From Bolinopsis microptera (taxonomy: Eukaryota > Ctenophora > Tentaculata > Lobata > Bolinopsidae): a DNA stretch of 52,000 nt. A program made the translations under genes and the position numbers. Position 1 is the first letter of the stretch; every line of letters begins with the position of its first letter. The notes under the pieces were generated by a model. The model was not told the DNA's origin, made no database searches, and saw only the letters and a list, made by a program, of their open reading frames with translations. Shown one piece after another: positions 1 through 10,868 of the stretch. Where the stretch lies: assembly GCF_026151205.1 (NCBI RefSeq), contig NC_087073.1, positions 1,764,001 through 1,816,000 on the forward strand. The letters are read 5' to 3'.

Positions 1-792
1 AGCAGGGCCCACTTCTACGACCTCTCCTGCACTCATATACTAGCAGCTGACCTCATGCCTGGAGGATACTACATAGACCCTTGGTTTATTTACGGTACCT
101 TTGATATCCTGGACGGTAAGACCGCTCTCATGCACATGACCTTCTACCTAGGTAGGAACATATTTGAGGTTCAGAGAGGTTGGATCGTGCACACAGGGTC
201 GGGGAACAAGATGGAACTGGACGAGGGGGTGGAACAGCTGGTTCCTAACACTGAGTGCACTGTTAACTACTCTGATCTGCATATTCAGGTGAACTGCCCT
301 CTGTTCGAGGCGTACTATGACGGGCTCATGTCCGGACACATCAAGCTAAAGGGTGACGCTGGAACTGAAGACCTGAGAAAAGGAAGGGGGAACTTAGGAC
401 TTTGCTTTGACAGTAATTCAGGGTGGAGACCTAACTGGCAGATAGGAAGGATGAGAGGGCAATGTAAGATAGACGTAGAGGAGCCCTCGTGTGAGTCAGA
501 GGGGCCGGACACGTGCCAGCTGTCTCGAGCTCCACAGACCGAGGGGAGCGAGTGGTCCCCGTGCGGGGTGGGAGCTGAAGGAGCTTGCAAGGAGCTGAAC
601 TGTGGTGGAGCCACCCCTACCCCTCAACAGAAGTGCGCTCTGCAGAAAGCCAACAGAATCAATTGCAGTTTGAAGCTGGGGAGAGGTTTGTTTGGATTTG
701 ACGCTGAGTGTCCGGAAGAGGAATGCGACTGGAAACAGGCTGTATATTCTCAGGGCTGCCCCCAGGAGTATCTTCCCTTTGACTGCTCTTGA
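1..792 (+). CDS. Ig/Kazal/VWD secreted protein, paralogue 1 (5' cut by window)
   Basis: This is the C-terminal part of a secreted multidomain protein. The frame is open from base 1 and ends with TGA at 790-792. The first residues (SRAHFYDLSCTHILAAD) are the start of a von Willebrand factor type D domain, and the same block occurs in the three complete paralogues downstream. The VWD part runs to about residue 155. A Cys-rich tail follows, with the shared motif ELNCGGATPTPQQKCAL and a final cysteine just before the stop. The Ig, follistatin/Kazal and second Ig modules seen in the paralogues must lie upstream of the window. An AATAAA polyadenylation signal is at 1029-1034. The VWD call is by pattern; ligand and biological role are unknown. 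Confidence 0.85.
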   Translation, partial: SRAHFYDLSCTHILAADLMPGGYYIDPWFIYGTFDILDGKTALMHMTFYLGRNIFEVQRGWIVHTGSGNKMELDEGVEQLVPNTECTVNYSDLHIQVNCPLFEAYYDGLMSGHIKLKGDAGTEDLRKGRGNLGLCFDSNSGWRPNWQIGRMRGQCKIDVEEPSCESEGPDTCQLSRAPQTEGSEWSPCGVGAEGACKELNCGGATPTPQQKCALQKANRINCSLKLGRGLFGFDAECPEEECDWKQAVYSQGCPQEYLPFDCS

Positions 793-1810
793 GTGTTACT
801 ACTTCTAGTTAATACTAGTTACCTTAGTAGTAGCTTCTCATACTTCTTATTATTATCTTATGGGCGTGTGACTGGACTTCAACACTAGAATTGAATTAAT
901 TTAATATGAAGCAAGAACAAACATTCCGTCGTATTTTATAAATTATTTTAGATGTTCATTGTTCATTTTGGTTTAAAATTTGTTCTTTTCTAAACTGTAC
1001 GTTTTAAAGAATACACGTGTTGAACGAAAATAAATTTCATAAATTTTAACCTAATCTGGAATGAATCTCATTTTGTGCCCATGACTTGCCACCTGATTAT
1101 TATAGTGGTCGTTAGTATACACAGCACATTAGATCACGAGTTCAACTACCTGCCGCTCCCGAATAGGATATCACTCCTGTACAAATACGGAATACAATTA
1201 AGTAACCATCATAATGACCAAGACACGGTTTTTGTTCCACATATTCTCTTTTATTGTCAGGGATATTTACACTTAGGTCTTGGAGTCGTATGAAACAATA
1301 AACGTAGCATGTCATCTCCTGAAAATGAGTCTACGAGCTAACATAAAACATTATTTAAAAACATTATTTAAAAAAATCGGAATCTGAAGTAGATTCAGAA
1401 ATTATTTATTTCACTGACTTTTACTCATGACACAATCAGTGAGAATTACGTGGTCCTTAAGGGCACTATAAGGGGCTCTGAAACCTGATCAATTCCGGTA
1501 GTTCACCATTGTTGCTGTATTAATTCCATGTTCCAAATACCTACGACCCCGCGAGCCTTAAATTTGCAACTAAAAAATAAATTTGCAGTAATGTGATTTG
1601 ACCGGCACGATGCCACCAGGCTCAAGACTGCCAATATACTTAACTTGTGGTTTCAGGAACGGATTGAAACGAATTAAATCGGGTGCCTACAAGACGGAAC
1701 ACTCATAAAATAGGAAACTTTATCGAATTAACATGAAAGACGGGTAGTAACTTGACCTTTAAAACACTAAGTTGGGAGCCGAGACATCCATTTCTATCGA
1801 ATTGAGAAAG
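793..1810. other. Intergenic, 3' UTR of paralogue 1 and promoter side of paralogue 2
   Basis: AT-rich sequence with no supported gene. It contains the polyadenylation signal of the upstream gene (1029-1034). An open frame at 1075-1293 has no recognisable domain and no paralogue and is not called. Confidence 0.6.
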
Positions 1811-3961
1811 ATGAAGTTACTGGTTTTGTTGCTGCCGATCATTCTAGTGGAGAGCCAGCATCTCTCTGATTCAACTTCTTTTGGGCTTATACGAACGTGT
1901 GAAGTGAAATATGTAAAACCCGGAGATGACTTCAACATCCGGTGCCAGTCCGATCATTCCATTCTTACCAAGGTAAGTTCTTGTAACAGTCCGATCATTC
2001 CATTCTTACCAAGGTAAGTTCTTGTAACAGTCCGATCATTCCATTAACAGTCCGATCATTCCATTCTCACCAAGGTAAGTTCTTGTAATTGTATTTTAAT
2101 TTTTTAGTAGGCGGCCCCATTCAAATTGTTCACAAACCCTAAAAAATTGTATTATTATTTTCTGGTCTAGCTCTAGCTAGGATTTGCACGTACGACATAA
2201 GAAGTTTATCTGAAAAATACTGTATAAATGGGGTTCAAATTTAATAATTAAAAATTCCGAGAAATCTCCAAACAATTAGACGTTGGAGATTACCTTAGTA
2301 ACCCTAGTAACTATTATAGTAACCATCATTAAGAACACCATCCTCTCCAGGTGTATAGGCCTACTGACGAGGTCCCATCAGAAGAGACGTTCGACGAGAT
2401 AAGCCAGACCCTTAGCGATGAAGGAGCGGACGGAACCACCACTATCAAGAACTACTTTGACGCAGCTGTGGGAGTAGACGACGGGCACTACACTTGTGTA
2501 GTGTACCACGGACCGGAGCACGAGCCCGCTTACTCGGTGGACCGCTGCCAGGTGATCATAGTGGACCTGTGTGCAGACTCCGGGTGCGGAGACAAGGAGA
2601 TCTGCGAACCTGACTATAGTACAGGAACTGTGGAATGTACCTGTAATTATGATTGTGAGGACATGGACATGGACATTCTCTGTACGACTAGCTGTGAGAT
2701 TTTCTGGCATGAGTGTGCAATGAACGAAGAAACTTGTAAAGACGGGATAGAGCGGGAAATCATGAATAAGGGATTTTGTCCTGACATAGTGAATCTGAAA
2801 ATTCGGGAAATTGATCAAGAAGACGAAATTGCTGTGGAAGAATTGGGTACGGCGAGGACGCTACATTCCGGGCTAATAGGAGATGGGACCCCCTCTGCTT
2901 ACATCCAGTGGGTATTCTACCCAGAGTCAGGAGAACCAGTTGAACTGTCCGCCAGAGAGACCTATACCTTCACCCTGGATGAGAACTCTGTAGGTACTTA
3001 CAAGATCACAATTATGCAATGTATGAAGCAGGAGGAAGCTGTTCACAACGAATACAGATTGGGAATCTTCCAGCCACCTTCAACACCAACACCCACTGCT
3101 CCCCCAGACGACATCAAAGTGAGAGGATACACTTGCAGTGCCTTCCCCGGCGGGATCATCGAGGATTTCAACAGCAGACCCCACTTCTACGACCTCTCCT
3201 GTACGCACGTTTTAGCAGCAGACTTTATGCCCGGAGGTAACTACGTCACCCCCTGGTTCATCTACGGTACCTTTGATAACCACGACGGTAAAACCGCTCT
3301 CATGTCCATGACATTCTATCTAGGTCGGGAGATATTCGAGGTGCAGAGAGGATGGTTGGTGCACGCAGGAAACGGCAAGTTCGCCTTCACGGAAGGAGTT
3401 TCCCAGGATGTTGGGGAGACAGGGTGCTCATTAACATTCCAACACGGCCACATGAACGTGGACTGCCCCCACTTCCAGGCTCACTATGACGGGATCATGT
3501 CTGGTCATATCAAACTTAAGGGGGTAGCAGGGGACGGGAACCTCCAGAAAGGGAGAGGAAACGTGGGACTGTGCTTCGACAGCAAGTCCGGCTGGAGACC
3601 CAACTGGCAGGTAGGTAACATGAAGGGAGATTGTCTGGTGGACAAAACAGAGCCAGCCTGTGAGACTGAAGCCCCGGATAACTGTATGCTGTCTCAACCT
3701 CCTGCTATTGATGACAGTGAGTGGACAGTCTGTGGGATGGGGGCAGAGAGCGCTTGCAGCGAGCTGAACTGTGACGGATCCACTCCCACACCAGCCCAGA
3801 AGTGTGCCTTGGAGCAAGCTAACCGAGTGAACTGTAACCTGAAGATGGGGGGCAGTGTGGCTGGAGTTGATGTAGCCTGTCCGGAGGAGCCTTGTGATTG
3901 GTATAAGGATGTTGTTTCCAGGGGTTGTCCCCAGAAGAACCTTCCCTTCGTCTGTCTCTGA
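1811..3961 (+). CDS. Ig/Kazal/VWD secreted protein, paralogue 2 (two exons)
   Basis: Exons 1811-1972 and 2351-3961 encode about 590 residues, joined in phase 0. Exon 1 starts with a clear signal peptide (MKLLVLLLPIILVESQ) and holds the first half of an Ig-like domain (VKPGDDFNIRC). Exon 2 completes it (DDGHYTCVVYH), then encodes a follistatin/EGF-like Cys cluster and a Kazal-type module (about residues 130-205). A second Ig-like region (about 205-290), a VWD domain (about 300-470) and a Cys-rich tail ending at TGA 3959-3961 follow. The start was chosen because only this ATG gives a signal peptide. The protein is probably extracellular, in matrix, mucus or cuticle; this is inference from the modules. 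A polyadenylation signal AATAAA is at 4027-4032. The exon 1 donor lies in a tandem duplication described separately. Confidence 0.88.
1948..2086 (+). repeat. Tandem copies of exon 1 end plus 5' splice site
   Basis: A unit of about 41 bp containing ATTCTTACCAAG|GTAAGTTC occurs at the real exon 1 end (donor after 1972) and again with donors after 2013 and 2074. A shorter partial copy lies between them. Using the second donor shifts the frame, and the frame meets TAA at 2015-2017, so only the first donor gives the full protein. Confidence 0.9.
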
Positions 3962-5304
3962 ACCTCTCTCAAATACTTAGCAAAATTAAAGATGAAAGAC
4001 TTTTAGAGGTGGATTGTGTTAGCATGAATAAACTGAATAAGGAATGTAGCTGTCGTCTCACCTAAAGACCTCTTGCCCCAGAATTTTAGTTTTGGGTTGT
4101 TCGTTTAGGATTGGTTCGGGCGCGTATCTTGTTCAGTAGTTACCATAGTAACATTACCATATAAGGTAATGTTACAGTAGGTGACATAATAAGGCAGGAA
4201 GATGCGAACTGATTAAATATAATGACTTTATTAAATTGAATCACTACAGTTATTTTGACAATCTTAAATATAAGGATATTTCCAATCATCTTTCAGATGA
4301 AGGATGACTATCACTATCAGTACATGCTTTACATTTTGATAACATTTTATCCTCGTTACGTTTTATCCCGTTTTATCCATGTGCACAGTACAACGTACAT
4401 ATATTATATATAATGCTCCTTTATAATATTATATATAATGTTTGTTTTTTAATCTTCATTTTACTAGTCAACAGCACACAATATGGATGAAAGTTTAACA
4501 AATTATAAATCCAGATCCAAGTTTGGTAGGAAAATATTTTTTCATAGCAAATATTTACATTACTGACCATTAGGAGCAAAACTGTTTTCACAGTGCTGGC
4601 AAGATTGCTCCTTCATAAAACTGTTTATTCTACATTTAGAAATAAGATACACGGGACCCATACACCCGACCTTTCGAGCAAAAGTTTTTCTCCGCGCCGT
4701 TTGCTTTTGTCTCTTCACGTGGACGATGGAAAAAGAGGCGCGGTCGATGGAGTAGCTTTTACCAGTGATCTGAACTACAGTTCCTTATACCACCCTGCTT
4801 CCTGTGTATATATTGTAAACGAGATGACATGTTACATTAGCCTATATCCTGCTACTGTGGACTAATCAACTAACTCAATAATGATACCCACTCTCTAGCC
4901 ACTAGACTAAGGGTCTGTATTCCAAGGGGAGTTCACCCAGTCTAAGGGTCTAAGGGTATGTACTTCACCCAGTGAGATCCCCGATCAGTTTAACTATGAA
5001 TTTGACAAATAAATGATCCTCAAGAACTGTTCTTAATCCTTTAAACCAATCAGCTTTTTCTGGAACAGGTAGACAGGAAGCAGCAAATTATATTAAATAC
5101 TCACTTTTCATATATTGTTCCATGCTCTGAAGGACTCTCTGCAAATCGGCCGGAAGTTTGCAGCACTTCAGCATTTATCTGCACTGTGGAGGATGATGCA
5201 GATATTTTTATCGGATCAATCAATCACAAGGCTAGTAGTCTGATGATCTAGAGGCTTTCAGCACTTCTGAATTTACAACTTTTAATTTGCACTGATTTGT
5301 CATC
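3962..5304. other. Intergenic region with small hairpin
   Basis: No gene is supported. A hairpin with perfect 11-bp arms (GTAACATTACC, 4148-4158 and 4165-4175) carries the TTACCATAG/CCATATAAGGT motif that recurs at 23969-24012 and 24345-24375. The last 135 bases (about 5170-5304) form the 5' flank shared with paralogue 4. The frame at 4593-4865 resembles nothing known to me. Confidence 0.5.
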
Positions 5305-7240
5305 ATGAGAGCACTTTTCTTTATCACCCTGTCCTTCGTTCTGCTGGCGGTAAATGGGCAGTCTAGTAGGTACGGTGACATCGACCTCTGTACAATAAAG
5401 TACGTCAAACCAGGCGAAGACTTCCAGATAGATTGCAGATCCGACTCAGCATTGTCTTCTAGGGTATGTGTTTTCTGTGTTTAAATATTCAGTCTCAAGC
5501 CTTCCATTTTCATGTTTATTTCTCTCATATTTCAAGTTTTAGGCTGATTGAAATTTATGAATATATCGCTGAAAATGATGTCACTGTTGATTTTCCATGT
5601 TAAATATTCCAGCTAATCTAGGAATTCCGCAGATAATCACTCCCCAAGATTCCGTCCCAGACGAGGCTTCGTTGCAGGCTCTGAATAATGCGCTAAGCTC
5701 CGAACCCGAAACGACTATAGTTATCAAGGAGTACCAGGACGCCACAAAAGGAGTCCACGACGGATTCTACACCTGCGTAGTGCACCATCCAGGAAGATGG
5801 TCCGTACAGGAGTGTGAAGTTGTGATAAAGGACCTCTGCGAGGACAACGAGTGCGGGGAGCATAAGAAGTGCGAGCCGGACTACGAAACAGGAACTGTGG
5901 AGTGCACGTGTGATTATAAGTGTCCAATGACCTTTAATGTTCTCTGCAGCAGCACCTGCGAGGTATTCTGGCACGAGTGCGCTATGGAGGAGCAGACGTG
6001 CATCGACGGAAAGGAACGAGAGGTCCTCAACAGTGGATTCTGCCCAAATAAAGTGGAGCCTGTAATTCGCCAAATCAACGAAGACATTGACGCAGAAAGC
6101 GAGGATATTGTCAACTTATCAGCCGGTCTTATTACAGATGGTGTGCCAATGGCGCATATCAGTTGGGTGTTCTATCCGGAGAATGGACTGCCAACGTACT
6201 TAAGGGGTGAGGAGAACTACGAGTTCACTTACAGCGAAGAAACGTGCGGAAAGTACGTGGCAACTGTGATGCACTGCATGAACGAGGAAGAGGCTGTCGT
6301 CAACGAATACAGAGTGAGGTGTGCAATAAAACCTACCACTCAACCATATGTAACTAGTACAGCCGGAGCGGACAACCTGGAAATAATGGAACCCCGCCAT
6401 GTCTGCAGTCTTCTCCCTGGCGGAGTCCTGGAAGACTTCAACAGCAGGGCCCACTTCTACGATCTCTCCTGCACCCACATCCTCGCAGCTGACGCTATAC
6501 CTGGCGGAGACTACTCCAACCCTTGGTTCATTTACGGAACTTTTGACGTGATAGACGGAAAGACAGCTCTGATGTCTATGACATTCTACATCGGCAGGAA
6601 TATCTTTGAGGTTCAGAGAGGCTGGGTGGTGATCTCGCAAGAAGGATCCAAGATGGCGATGGAAGAAGGAGTTGAGCAGGAGTTGGGTGAGTCTGGCTGC
6701 TCAGTGGTATTCGCGGAGTTCCACCTTCAAGTGACGTGTCCTTACTTCCTCGCTTTCTACGATGGTCTGATGTCTGGTCATATCAAGCTGCTGAGTGATG
6801 CGAGTACTGGTGATTTCCAGAAGAGTCTTGCTAACATGGGGCTATGTTTCGACGGCGACTCTGGCTGGAGATCTAACTGGCAGGTAGGTGAGATGAATGG
6901 GGAGTGCCACGTGGATACAGAAGCTCCAGCCTGTGAGGCATCAGGCAGCTGCACACAGTCCCGACCTCCTGCAGTCTTCGATCAAGCATGGACTGCTTGC
7001 GGAGTAGGAGCTGAAGGAGCTTGCAGCGAGCTGAACTGTGACGGAGCCACCCCTACCCCTCAACAGAAGTGCGCTTTGGAACAGGCAGACAGGATCAACT
7101 GTGCACTGAAGCTGGGCATGTCAACAGATGGCCAGGGAGCGGATACCTCGTGTCCTGATGACGCATGTGAGTGGATGCAGAATGTTGCTGACCAAGGATG
7201 TCCCCAGAAAAATCTTCCCTTCGATTGCTTAGAAGAGTAA
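5305..7240 (+). CDS. Ig/Kazal/VWD secreted protein, paralogue 3 (two exons)
   Basis: Exons 5305-5463 and 5633-7240 encode about 588 residues. Exon 1 has a signal peptide (MRALFFITLSFVLLAVNGQ) and the N-terminal half of the first Ig-like domain. The acceptor was chosen at CCGCAG|ATAATC (exon from 5633). It keeps phase 0 and aligns PQDSVPDEAS with PTDEVPSEET of paralogue 2; the earlier acceptor at ATTCCAG would give a stop. Order of modules: Ig (DGFYTCVVHH), follistatin-like Cys cluster and Kazal (CSSTCEVFWHECAMEEQTC), Ig-like (HISWVFYPENG to VATVMHC), VWD (HFYDLSCTHILAAD onward) and a Cys-rich tail. Stop TAA is at 7238-7240. It is nearly identical to paralogue 4 over most of its length. The role is unknown; it is probably secreted. 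Confidence 0.9.
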
Positions 7241-8270
7241 TCGAGTAGAAACCCTATTAAACTATACCTTTCCTGGTTGTTATCTTACATTTTAGTCGAT
7301 ATTAAAATTTTGTCGTTGATAACTTTATAAACGGATGTATTATCCAACTATCAGTATTTGTTTACTAATTGATTGAAAGCCCCTCGTAAGGGGGTTGTCT
7401 CTAATGGAATAATTTATTTTTTTTGGGCTAATGGACTAATTTATTATTTTGTTTGAAATTCAATCTTCTTGCTGAATAGAAATGTATCATTATATCAATT
7501 CAATAATTTCTTATTTTTACGGTGTATTCATGTAAACACCGAACGAACATAATTTTGCAGTTTTCATTTTCATGCTAGGCAACATCACACGAAAAAGAAA
7601 TTGAAAAAAAAGATAAAACAAGGGCAGTATCCAGATAATGGATACTGTCCTAACAAGCTGCAGAGTTGGGTGGGAAAACACTTCCTTTTGATAGCAGATA
7701 TATAACCTATAAGATTCTACATCGACAAATAAACAAGATAGACCCAATTTCTTCCGGGTCAAAGTTTTTCGCCTATTGGTTTATCTCTCCAAAGCTGAGG
7801 CGAAAAGAGAATACCTCATCGTCCTTTTTCCGGCCCTAATTTGGCCAACCAATCAGCATTTTCCGGTTCTAAGTGTGGTTAGTAATATCGTATTCAGTGG
7901 GGTAGAGCCTAGTTTCAAAGTCCTCAGACATCAGGCTGTCGAGTTATTAGACCAAAACTTACTTTTACGCTTTCGCCTGTAGCGATATTAGAGAAAATCT
8001 AAATAATTCCACTTCTGATTATAGTTAGGACTTAGGTGCTAAACTTGGGCAACTAGATGTCCAAAATCCAGACTATTAGTTGGGTAAAGCATGGTTTCCT
8101 CAGACATCTGGTTGTTAGGTTAATTAGCCAAACCCTATTTTAACGCTCCTGTATAAATTACCAGTTACCATACCTATTGCAATATGTTTCTTCTCGGATC
8201 AATCATTGGTTTAATTACTAAAACTTGAGCATCGAAATGTTTAGAATCATTTTATATCATGTTTTATAAC
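7241..8270. other. Intergenic region with dispersed repeat copies
   Basis: No gene is seen. Copies of a dispersed repeat containing GGGTAGAGCCTAGTTTCAAA and CAGACATCAGGCTGTC begin near 7893 and again near 8085 on the + strand. Inverted copies occur around 8905, 9415 and 9555. Confidence 0.5.
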
Positions 8271-8637
8271 GGCCAGGTAGCGCAGTTGGTTAGAGTACCA
8301 GCTTTTTAATCGTAAGGTTGCGAGTTCGAAACCCGCTGTCTACCTTGTCGTGGGGTGAGCGTCGTCGACGTTCTGCTAAGGATTCCATAGAATCTATGCA
8401 GCCTCCCGGTCCACCCAGCCGAATGCTCGAGAAATCGTGTGTGAGGGTTAAATGGGGAGCTGTGCAATACAGTACAGCGAAAAATTAAAAACTCAATGGA
8501 TGGTTACCGTAATGGGTGCCACATGCCTAGCATGAAATATTTACCTACTTACTTGCACTTGTGTAGGTCTGTAGAAGGCAGAAGCATTAGAATCGGGCGT
8601 TGCCTGCCACAGGCTTGCTTTCATCATCATCATCAGA
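8271..8637 (+). mobile_element. tRNA-derived SINE, copy 1
   Basis: The head is tRNA-like (8271 to about 8344), with an A box (TAGCGCAGTTGG) and B box (AGTTCGAAACC). A body shared with two other copies follows (CTCGAGAAATCGTGTGTGA, GATGGTTACCGTAATGGGTG), then a (CAT)n tail. The anticodon stem does not pair well, so this is a SINE rather than a working tRNA gene. Pol III transcription from the A and B boxes is expected for the class. Confidence 0.85.
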
Positions 8638-9036
8638 AAAAGGGAGCGTTCACAAGTTTCAAGTATTACGACAGCAAGTTTTTGGCAATTGTTACCCGTT
8701 CCCCTCCTCACATCCTTTGTCAGCAACTGGCAACATGAGACGACCCTACCTCAGTTGCTGGCGTTAAATGTGAACGGTTCCTTAAGGGGGTAGTAACTAG
8801 TATCATGAGTAATGAGTATGGTGATGAGAGAAACCGTAGGATCTTATTTTTGACTCAAATAAAAACCCAAATTTCCCATACTACTTTTCTTTTCCCAAAG
8901 TGCACGGCAAACTCGACAACCTTATGTCTGACGACGTCTGAAACCATACTCTAACCCTAACTTTAACCACACTCAAAATGATAATTCTGAACAGCCCAAT
9001 TTAAGCTCCTTCAAGTTATTGTGATTTTAAGTGCTG

Positions 9037-9332
9037 CCTGGTCGTGGGGTGAGGGTCGTCGACGTTCAGCTAAGGATCCTGAATGATCTATGCAGCCTCC
9101 CGGTCCACCCAGCCAAATGCTCGAGAAATCGTGTGTGATGGGGAGCTGTGCAATGTAGTATGTAGCGAAAAGCAAAAACTTCGATGGATGGTTACCGTAA
9201 TGGGTGCTACATGCCTAGCATGAAATATTTACCTACTTACTTGCACTTGTGTAGGTCTGTAGAAGCATTAGTATCGGGCGTTGCCTGCCACAGGCTATCC
9301 CGAAACTAGAAGCTTGCTTTAATAATAATAAA
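9037..9332 (+). mobile_element. tRNA-derived SINE, copy 2, head truncated
   Basis: The same body as copy 1 starts at CCTGGTCGTGGGG and ends in (AAT)n. It is flanked by a direct repeat AAGTGCTG at 9029-9036 and 9333-9340, the expected target-site duplication. The tRNA-like head is missing, as in 5'-truncated retroposition. Confidence 0.85.
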
Positions 9333-9825
9333 AAGTGCTGTAATCGCTACACGCAAGAGCATAAAAATAGGTTTTGGCTTCATAACTAAACATTCTGATG
9401 TCTAAGGCTTAATAAATTGACAACCTGATGTCTGAGTTCTTTGAAACTAGGCTCTACCCCACTCAATACGATCATTCTGAATATTCACTGCTCCTAACTC
9501 CAATCAGAAACCGAGTTATTTCGATTTAAAGTGCTGTAGTCGCCACAGGCCTACCAACTCAAAAATCGGATGACTAATGACTGAGAACTTTGACATTATG
9601 CTCTACCCAACTCAATGTGAAAATGTTTGGCTTTTAACTCTAATGACTTATTAGAAGCCAAATGTTTATTTTAAAGTCGAAAAAGCGCAAAAAAAAGCAT
9701 ATTAGTGGATTGCGCAAAATAAAACTGCACCATAGTTACAATTTCTACCCAGGCCGAATTTGTTTCCGAGTGTTTTAGACGGGAATGTTAACAGATCCAT
9801 GAGTATATAAAGGGGAATATAATAA

Positions 9826-9960
9826 TTTAGTAAGTATTACTAATTTAGCAATTATTACTAATTTAGTAAGTATTACTAATAATTTAGTAAGCAAATTTCT
9901 GAATTATTGCTCTGCTTATGAGTTATAACTCATAAGCAGAGCAATAATTCAGAAATTTGC
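9826..9960. repeat. Perfect 70-bp palindrome preceded by AATTTAGTAAGTATTACT repeats
   Basis: Positions 9891-9960 are two 35-bp arms that are exact reverse complements with no spacer; the centre is GAGTTA|TAACTC. Just upstream (9826-9890) are short tandem repeats of AATTTAGTAAGTATTACT type. The palindrome could extrude as a cruciform. Confidence 0.95.
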
Positions 9961-10261
9961 CTGTTGAGTCTGAAAATGTGGTGTTTCTGTACTGGTCTAA
10001 TTCATAATCTAGGCAGACTACAATTTCAACTAAAACATGCACTGAACAATAGACTGAAACTGGTTTGTGTAAACATAAACTGTTGCCACAATGAATATTT
10101 AGAATAATTTTGGGGCATTTTGGGGGACTTTTTTAATCAAGACACTTATTTTACTTCGGAGTATTCCAACAGCCATATTGTTACACAAGTGCAACCAGCC
10201 AATTACAAGAAGCCGAAGGATTTGTTTTTAGCCAGTGACGGTTAAGGTAGTGTGTACCATA
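9961..10261. other. Intergenic, no gene seen
   Basis: AT-rich sequence between the palindrome and the third SINE. No coding or RNA feature could be supported. Confidence 0.5.
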
Positions 10262-10484
10262 TTTTCTTCGCCCGAGACTTTGCTACAATGTGCAGCTCCT
10301 CATTTAACCCTCACACCCGATTTCTCGAGTATTCGGCTGAGTAGACCGGGGGGCTGCATAGACCACTCAGGATCCTTAGCTGAACGTCAACGACGCTCAG
10401 CCCACGACCAGGCAGACAGTGGGATTTGAACCCGCAACCTCACGATTGCAAAGCTGGCGTTCTAACCAACTGCGCTACCTGGCC
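10262..10484 (-). mobile_element. tRNA-derived SINE, copy 3, inverted and 3' truncated
   Basis: On the minus strand it starts at 10484 with GGCCAGGTAGCGCAGTTGG (A box). B box GGGTTCAAATCC follows, then the common body. The 3' half of the family is missing. It is the best preserved tRNA-like head of the three copies and has TGC in the anticodon position. Confidence 0.85.
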
Positions 10485-10541
10485 AATTTATTATGGGGAT
10501 TTCCAAAATCCATTCAGGCATTGTCGGTTTGGAGAACGGGC

Positions 10542-10627
10542 TTGCCCTGATAATAATATAAACCCTAACTGGGTTATCTCGTTGCCCTGATAATAATATA
10601 AACCCTAACTGGGTTATCTCGTTGCCC
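10542..10627. repeat. 40-bp direct duplication
   Basis: Two identical 40-bp units (10542-10581 and 10582-10621) are followed by a 6-base partial unit. They contain AACCCTAACTGGGTTATC. Confidence 0.9.
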
Positions 10628-10868
10628 ACGTCCGGATACAAGTATTAAAACAGAGGCGCTAGTACCTAACTCAATCAGCACTCGTTGCAGGGAGATTTTC
10701 CACGAAGTGTGCACCGGGCTATACAACTAGGCGGCAATATCTTTAACTTTACTTAGGGTTCCGGTCAATAATTGAGTCATGAATCGTTCATTGCCCTCCT
10801 AGCAGACATGAAATAGGTAAAGAGGGCAAATTACAGTGATCACTCTGTGTCAATTTGTTGTTCCATGA

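Larger units (their letters stand above)
7893..9670. repeat. Dispersed repeat family in both orientations
   Basis: At least five diverged copies of a unit of roughly 100-150 bp are present. Two are on the + strand (about 7893-8000 and 8065-8170). Three are inverted (about 8905-9036, 9341-9545 and 9555-9670). The clearest pair is 7895-7945 against the reverse complement of 9416-9474. One copy is interrupted by a SINE with an 8-bp target duplication. I do not recognise the family. Confidence 0.6.

Noticed and set aside
4593-4865. 90-codon frame in the intergenic region
   Set aside because: No domain, no signal peptide, no paralogue in the cluster and no splice context.
5611-5632. Acceptor ATTCCAG as exon 2 start of paralogue 3 (and 4)
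   Set aside because: In phase with exon 1 it reads CTAATCTAG and stops at once. CCGCAG|ATAATC keeps phase and aligns with paralogue 2.
8271-8344. A working tRNA gene
   Set aside because: A and B boxes are present, but the anticodon stem does not pair, and the segment is joined to a body repeated in two other SINE copies.
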